Source of the DNA: an uncultured Armatimonadota bacterium | Lineage (GTDB): Bacteria > Armatimonadota > Fimbriimonadia > Fimbriimonadales > Fimbriimonadaceae | Length of the DNA stretch: 9,361 bases | Direction: 5' to 3' | Assembly: GCA_946478935.1 (NCBI GenBank) | Contig: CAMLEL010000059.1 | Span: 1 to 9,361, forward strand | Part shown: piece by piece, positions 6,324 through 9,361 of the stretch | How positions within the stretch are numbered: position 1 is the first letter of the stretch | How the letters are laid out: each line of letters begins with the position of its first letter | Notes under the pieces: model-generated | The model's input: only the letters and a program-made list of their open reading frames with translations | What the model was told of the DNA's origin: nothing | The model's database searches: none | Made by a program: the position numbers and the translations under genes

Positions 6324-7597
6324 AAGCCTGGATCCTCCGCAAGAACTTTGTTGACCGCAGTCGCAGCCCGGCGCATTGCCGTTGCGGCATCGCGCTCCCT
6401 TCCGGCAAAGAGATTATCCAGCTCGGGGGAGAGCGTCTGCATAACCTCTGGCCATCTTGGCCCGATCGGCAACGCCTTCCCCTTCGCGACGGTCATCGCC
6501 ACTGCCTCCATGTTGAAGGGCCGCTCCGATGGATTGAGGAAGTCATCAGAAGTGGCAAGCTTGATCCGAGTCGGAGATTGTCGGCGGGCCTCGATGTAAA
6601 GAATCCTTTCGGAGATGGGTCCGGTCACGAACTTCATGAATCGCCATGCAGCCTCGGGCTGTTTCGACTCTCGGTACATCACGAGTTGGTTGCCTTTCAC
6701 GAACAGCGAATGATCCTTGGGGCCCATCGGCATTGGGCAGATATCCCAATCAAACCGCGTAATCTTTTCCCGATAGACGGCCGACATCCCCACGTAACCG
6801 AACTCAAGCGCCAGTTTGCCAGTTTCGAATGCGAACGCCGCATTCGCGCCCTGAGCGGGGGTTGCACACACTTTGTGCTTCCAGCGAAGATCTGCGATCC
6901 ACTGCATCGCCTGCGTCGATTCCGGCGTGTCCAGCACGCAACGATCCAGTGATTCGTTGAACAACTTGCCGCCAAACGCTTGCATGACGGCAACGTAAAA
7001 AGGCATGGGTGGAGAATTTACTCCAAACTGGAGCGGTCGTCCGGAGGCGTCGTAGCGGGTGCACTTTTTCGCATACTGGAGCACTCGGTCGTACGTCCAC
7101 TCGCCGCGCTTCCAGAGTTCATTCGGATCTTCCAGACCATTCTCTGCCAGGATCTTTTTGTTGTAAAACATGATCCCGCCGCCGAACAGGACATTCAGGC
7201 CCTGTATGCGCCCGTTGACTCGGCCTTCCTCTACTGCTTCCGGATAAAAATCCGCCAGTTTGAATTCATGATCCTTGGCGATAAAGGGTTCCAAGTCTCG
7301 GAAATAGTTGCGGGACGCCAATTGCGGAAAATCATAGTGGTCAACTCGCACCACATCGGGCGCGGTTCGCGAGGCGAACATCACGATCATCTTGTTCCGG
7401 TAACTGTTTCCAGGCACCTTGAAAAGGCGTACATGGATATCTGGATTCCGCCGGTTGAACTCATCGACGATGCGTTGCTCAAGTGCCAGTTGTTGAACGT
7501 TGCCCCAAGCCATGTATCTCAGCTGAATTCTGGAATCTCTGGTCCCCTGGCAACCGAGCGCGGCCGCCGCTCCGACTAGCAAAAGCGCTCGAATCAC
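6320..7597 (-). CDS. Carbohydrate ABC transporter substrate-binding lipoprotein (family 1)
   Basis: This extracytoplasmic sugar-binding protein delivers its ligand to the two permeases downstream. From GTG 7597 it has 425 residues, usual for the family. It begins with a short signal peptide (IRALLLVGAAAALG) ending in a lipobox AALGC with Cys16 as the lipidated residue. The mature part has the family-1 pattern: LEQRIVDEFNRRNPDIHVRL near the N-terminus, TAPDVVRVDHYDFPQLAS, GGIMFYNKKILAENGLEDPN and EAAWRFMKFVTGP. GTG 7597 is preferred because AGGA lies eight bases upstream. A longer frame from TTG 7624 (434 residues) lacks a ribosome site and would begin inside a palindrome. The gene starts 45 bases after the topoisomerase gene and overlaps the MalF-like gene at its stop. 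It is first in an importer operon without an ATPase. The ligand is not evident; a plant-derived sugar or oligosaccharide is plausible. Confidence 0.92.
   Translation of the reverse strand: MIRALLLVGAAAALGCQGTRDSRIQLRYMAWGNVQQLALEQRIVDEFNRRNPDIHVRLFKVPGNSYRNKMIVMFASRTAPDVVRVDHYDFPQLASRNYFRDLEPFIAKDHEFKLADFYPEAVEEGRVNGRIQGLNVLFGGGIMFYNKKILAENGLEDPNELWKRGEWTYDRVLQYAKKCTRYDASGRPLQFGVNSPPMPFYVAVMQAFGGKLFNESLDRCVLDTPESTQAMQWIADLRWKHKVCATPAQGANAAFAFETGKLALEFGYVGMSAVYREKITRFDWDICPMPMGPKDHSLFVKGNQLVMYRESKQPEAAWRFMKFVTGPISERILYIEARRQSPTRIKLATSDDFLNPSERPFNMEAVAMTVAKGKALPIGPRWPEVMQTLSPELDNLFAGRERDAATAMRRAATAVNKVLAEDPGL
6333..6338 (-). promoter_or_regulatory. Shine-Dalgarno GGAGGA before the apparent AUA start
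   Basis: On the minus strand GGAGGA lies in the last codons of the binding-protein gene, nine bases before ATA 6323. It is the only strong ribosome site near the N-terminus of the MalF-like gene; TTG 6254 has none. It supports initiation at the overlap even though the codon is not a standard start. Confidence 0.6.
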
Positions 7598-7605
7598 GGA
7601 GCATA

Positions 7606-7609
7606 TCCT
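7606..7609 (-). promoter_or_regulatory. Shine-Dalgarno AGGA deciding the binding-protein start
   Basis: On the minus strand AGGA, within TAGGATATG, lies eight bases before GTG 7597. The alternative TTG 7624 has no such site. Confidence 0.5.
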
Positions 7610-7618
7610 ACGCGATTC

Positions 7619-7641
7619 CGACAAAATTAGTCATTGTGTCG
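7619..7641. promoter_or_regulatory. 23-base imperfect palindrome, candidate operator of the importer operon
   Basis: The gap between the topoisomerase stop and the binding-protein start holds an imperfect palindrome centred at 7630. On the minus strand the arms are CGACACAATGA and TAATTTTGTCG around one central base, and 9 of 11 base pairs match. It sits 21 bases upstream of GTG 7597. The odd length, dyad symmetry and place directly before a sugar importer fit a repressor site. It is not followed by a T-run on the minus strand and the stem is AT-rich, so a terminator is less likely. No regulator gene of LacI or GntR type is in the window. Confidence 0.45.
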
Positions 7642-7642
7642 T

Positions 7643-8566
7643 TCAACTTGCGGACTCTGCGGGCTCCAAAATCGAGGGATCGATGTAAGATTTGCGGCAA
7701 ACCGAGACCGTGTTTCCCAACGATTCTGCGACCTCCGATACGATCTCTCGAATGGCCTTCTTGGTTGCAGGCTTGCGCTCCTTGATGAGATTTGCCGCCA
7801 TTGACGTCGCACCCAGGGTTCGAAACGCCTTCGCGGTGAGGTCCTTGCTTCCAAATTCCTTCAGATATTCATTGACGTCGCGGGCACGGATGGGATGTAT
7901 CGTCTCGTCGGCCATGTACTGGAAGAGCAGTTTGCCGGGCATCGTTTTCAGCCTGGAAAGATGATTTGCCAGTGTTCGATCCGAGATTTCGACCTCGTGC
8001 TCTTTGGCGCTTTTTCCCTTAAAACGAAACGTGATTCGCCTGCCCTCCACTCGAACGTGCCGGTTCCGAAGGGTTGTCAGTCCATAGGAGCCGTTTTCCT
8101 CTACGTACCGCTCGTTGCCGATTCGTATCAGCGTCAAATCCAAGAGCCTTACGAGCATTGCCAGCACTTTGGTTTTGGGCAGCCCCACTTGGCGCAGGTG
8201 CGCTTGGCCCGTTTTTCGGACCCGCGCGACGGCCCTCTTGATCTTCACCAGACTTTCAAACTTTTGAGCTTCGCGATGCGCTCGCCAGTCGGGATGGTAA
8301 ATCGATTGCTTCCGTCCGCGCTCGTCCCGGCCGGTTGCCTGGACGTATCCTCTGGGGTCATCGCAAATCCAAACGTCGTTCCAGGCTGGCGGGATCACCA
8401 AAGCACGGATTCGATCCAACGTCTCAGCATCGCGGATTTGTTCGTTGTTGGCGTTGATGTAACGGAACCCTCTTCCTGAACGCGTCCGAGTGATGCCTGC
8501 CGACTTCGACTTGATCGAATGCAGGTTGTATGCGCGCAGCTCCTGCCGAGTGGGTCGGGACGACAT
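7643..8566 (-). CDS. DNA topoisomerase IB (bacterial, poxvirus-like)
   Basis: This 307-residue enzyme relaxes supercoiled DNA by forming a 3'-phosphotyrosyl link without ATP. Residues about 1-90 form the N-terminal domain (GFRYINANNEQIRD, IPPAWNDVWIC, GYVQATGRDERGRKQ). The catalytic domain follows. The likely active-site residues are Arg148 in LIRIGNERYVEENGSYGLTT, Lys185 in FKGKS, Arg249 in FRTLGAT, and the nucleophile Tyr294 in SVCRKSYIDP. The position taken by His in poxvirus enzymes, nine residues before the Tyr, is Asn285 here, as known for Deinococcus-type bacterial members. Length is typical. The start is ATG 8566, three bases after the stop of the dehydrogenase gene, so the two are probably one transcript. 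All catalytic residues are present, so the enzyme should be active. Confidence 0.95.
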   Translation of the reverse strand: MSSRPTRQELRAYNLHSIKSKSAGITRTRSGRGFRYINANNEQIRDAETLDRIRALVIPPAWNDVWICDDPRGYVQATGRDERGRKQSIYHPDWRAHREAQKFESLVKIKRAVARVRKTGQAHLRQVGLPKTKVLAMLVRLLDLTLIRIGNERYVEENGSYGLTTLRNRHVRVEGRRITFRFKGKSAKEHEVEISDRTLANHLSRLKTMPGKLLFQYMADETIHPIRARDVNEYLKEFGSKDLTAKAFRTLGATSMAANLIKERKPATKKAIREIVSEVAESLGNTVSVCRKSYIDPSILEPAESAS

Positions 8567-8569
8567 GGT

Positions 8570-9361
8570 TCAGCCGTTGACCATTTCGCCGCCGTTGGGG
8601 TGGAGACATTGGCCGGTCATGTAGGAGGCTTCGCTCGAAGCAAGGAAGACAAAACACGAGGCTACTTCCTCGGGTTGGCCAGCCCGCTTCATTGGCGTGT
8701 CCGAACCAAATTCGGCCACTTCTTCTTCGGAAAACGTAGACGGAATCAAGGGTGTCCAGATGGGTCCGGGGGCTACCATGTTGACCCGAATTTCCTTGTC
8801 GGCCAGAGCCTGGGAGAGGGACCGGGTGAAGGCGACGATCGCGCCTTTGGTCGATGAGTAATCCAGCAAGTGAGCGCTTCCACGATAGGCAGTCACCGAG
8901 GTGGTGTTAATGATGCAGCTTCCCGCCTTCATATGCGGTAAGGCTGCCTGCACCATGAAGAAAAAGCTGAAGATGTTCGTGCGGAACGTCTTTTCAAGCT
9001 GCTGCTCCGTTATTTGCAGGATTGAATCCTGAGGATGTTGCTCGGCAGCGTTATTGATCAGCACATCCAGCTTTCCGTATCGCTCCATCAAATGACCGAC
9101 GGCATAGTGGCAAAAAGATCGATTGCCGATATCGCCCTTTATCGTGAGGCACGATTGTCCAGTGGCCTCGATCTGGCTCTTGGTTTCATTGGCATCTTTC
9201 TCTTCATTCAGATACAGAATTGCAACTTTCGCGCCTTCTCTTGCAAACGCCAAAGCAACGGCTCGCCCAATCCCGCTGTCTCCACCTGAGATCAGTGCGA
9301 CCTTGTCCTGAAGCTTCTTGCTACCCTGCAGGCTCTCATCTTTCGCCACGGGCGGCGGCTT
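8570..9361 (-). CDS. SDR-family oxidoreductase, YghA/glucose-dehydrogenase-like (5' end outside window)
   Basis: This is a short-chain dehydrogenase/reductase that should use NAD(P)H to reduce aldehydes or ketones, or the reverse, in the cytoplasm. The visible part has 264 residues, counted from Lys at the edge. Visible motifs are the cofactor loop SGGDSGIGR (25-33), Asp77, NNAA (103-106), Asn129, and the catalytic Ser155, Tyr168 and Lys172 (DYSSTKGA). The PGPIWTPLIP stretch and the C-terminal GQCLHPNGGEMVNG match the YghA/stress-protein-39 branch. A GTG at 9349 could be read as the start, but it has no ribosome site, and the frame continues as KPPP to the edge. Relatives begin with a proline-rich leader such as PKPPFP, so the true start probably lies beyond the window. 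It precedes the topoisomerase gene by three bases. Substrate is unknown; stress-related detoxification is an inference from the family. Confidence 0.9.
   Translation of the reverse strand, partial: KPPPVAKDESLQGSKKLQDKVALISGGDSGIGRAVALAFAREGAKVAILYLNEEKDANETKSQIEATGQSCLTIKGDIGNRSFCHYAVGHLMERYGKLDVLINNAAEQHPQDSILQITEQQLEKTFRTNIFSFFFMVQAALPHMKAGSCIINTTSVTAYRGSAHLLDYSSTKGAIVAFTRSLSQALADKEIRVNMVAPGPIWTPLIPSTFSEEEVAEFGSDTPMKRAGQPEEVASCFVFLASSEASYMTGQCLHPNGGEMVNG

Noticed and set aside
6196..6408. A 70-codon minus-strand frame across the binding-protein/permease junction, considered as the missing permease N-terminus
   Set aside because: It is in a different frame from the permease and ends inside it. 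The permease frame itself reads through to ATA 6323 without a frameshift.
6980..7579. A 199-codon plus-strand open frame
   Set aside because: It is antisense to the binding-protein gene, which has a lipobox and family motifs in the other frame. It is a long shadow frame only.
7895..8479. A 194-codon plus-strand open frame
   Set aside because: It is antisense to the topoisomerase catalytic domain, which is well supported, and has no recognisable product.
9347..9349. GTG as the start codon of the SDR gene
   Set aside because: No ribosome site precedes it, the frame stays open to the edge as KPPP, and relatives have a proline-rich N-terminal leader, so the gene is more likely cut by the window.

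Overview
The window looks like bacterial chromosome of moderate-to-high GC with very little non-coding DNA (every gap is under about 50 bases). I see no rRNA, tRNA, CRISPR array, insertion sequence or phage gene. An N-terminal LuxR-type HTH fused to a chain of PAS domains, a lipoprotein sugar-binding protein with MalF/MalG permeases but no local ATPase, and a D-apionate-lactonase-like protein beside a TIM-barrel sugar isomerase would suit an environmental heterotroph such as Armatimonadota or Planctomycetota. That placement is an inference from gene content with low confidence.

Layout. (1) 1-1721, minus: a sensor/regulator with HTH, coiled linker and at least four PAS domains. It is still open at the left edge. 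(2) 1765-2436, minus: a HAD-superfamily phosphatase. (3) Only 23 bases away and divergent, 2460-3833, plus: a D-apionate lactonase (ApnL)-like protein with an intact N-terminal domain but a strongly shortened TIM-barrel part, followed after 13 bases by (4) 3847-4611, plus: a sugar phosphate isomerase/epimerase. (5) Tail-to-tail with zero spacing, 4612-7597, minus: a carbohydrate ABC importer read as binding protein, MalF-like permease, MalG-like permease. (6) 7643-8566, minus: a bacterial type IB DNA topoisomerase. (7) 8570-9361, minus: a YghA-type short-chain dehydrogenase, 5' end beyond the right edge.

How they may work together. The importer would bring in a carbohydrate. The ApnL-like protein, the isomerase and perhaps the HAD phosphatase could process a sugar acid or branched sugar inside the cell. 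The dehydrogenase and topoisomerase form a separate two-gene unit upstream of the importer. A 23-base imperfect palindrome fills most of the gap before the binding-protein gene and is the best operator candidate.

The most unusual points are: the MalF-like permease appears to start at AUA, in an ATAA overlap with the stop of the binding-protein gene; the ApnL-like protein lacks most of the first half of its barrel; the HTH/multi-PAS protein has its DNA-binding domain at the unusual end; and convergent genes share the palindrome TGATCA as their two stop codons.
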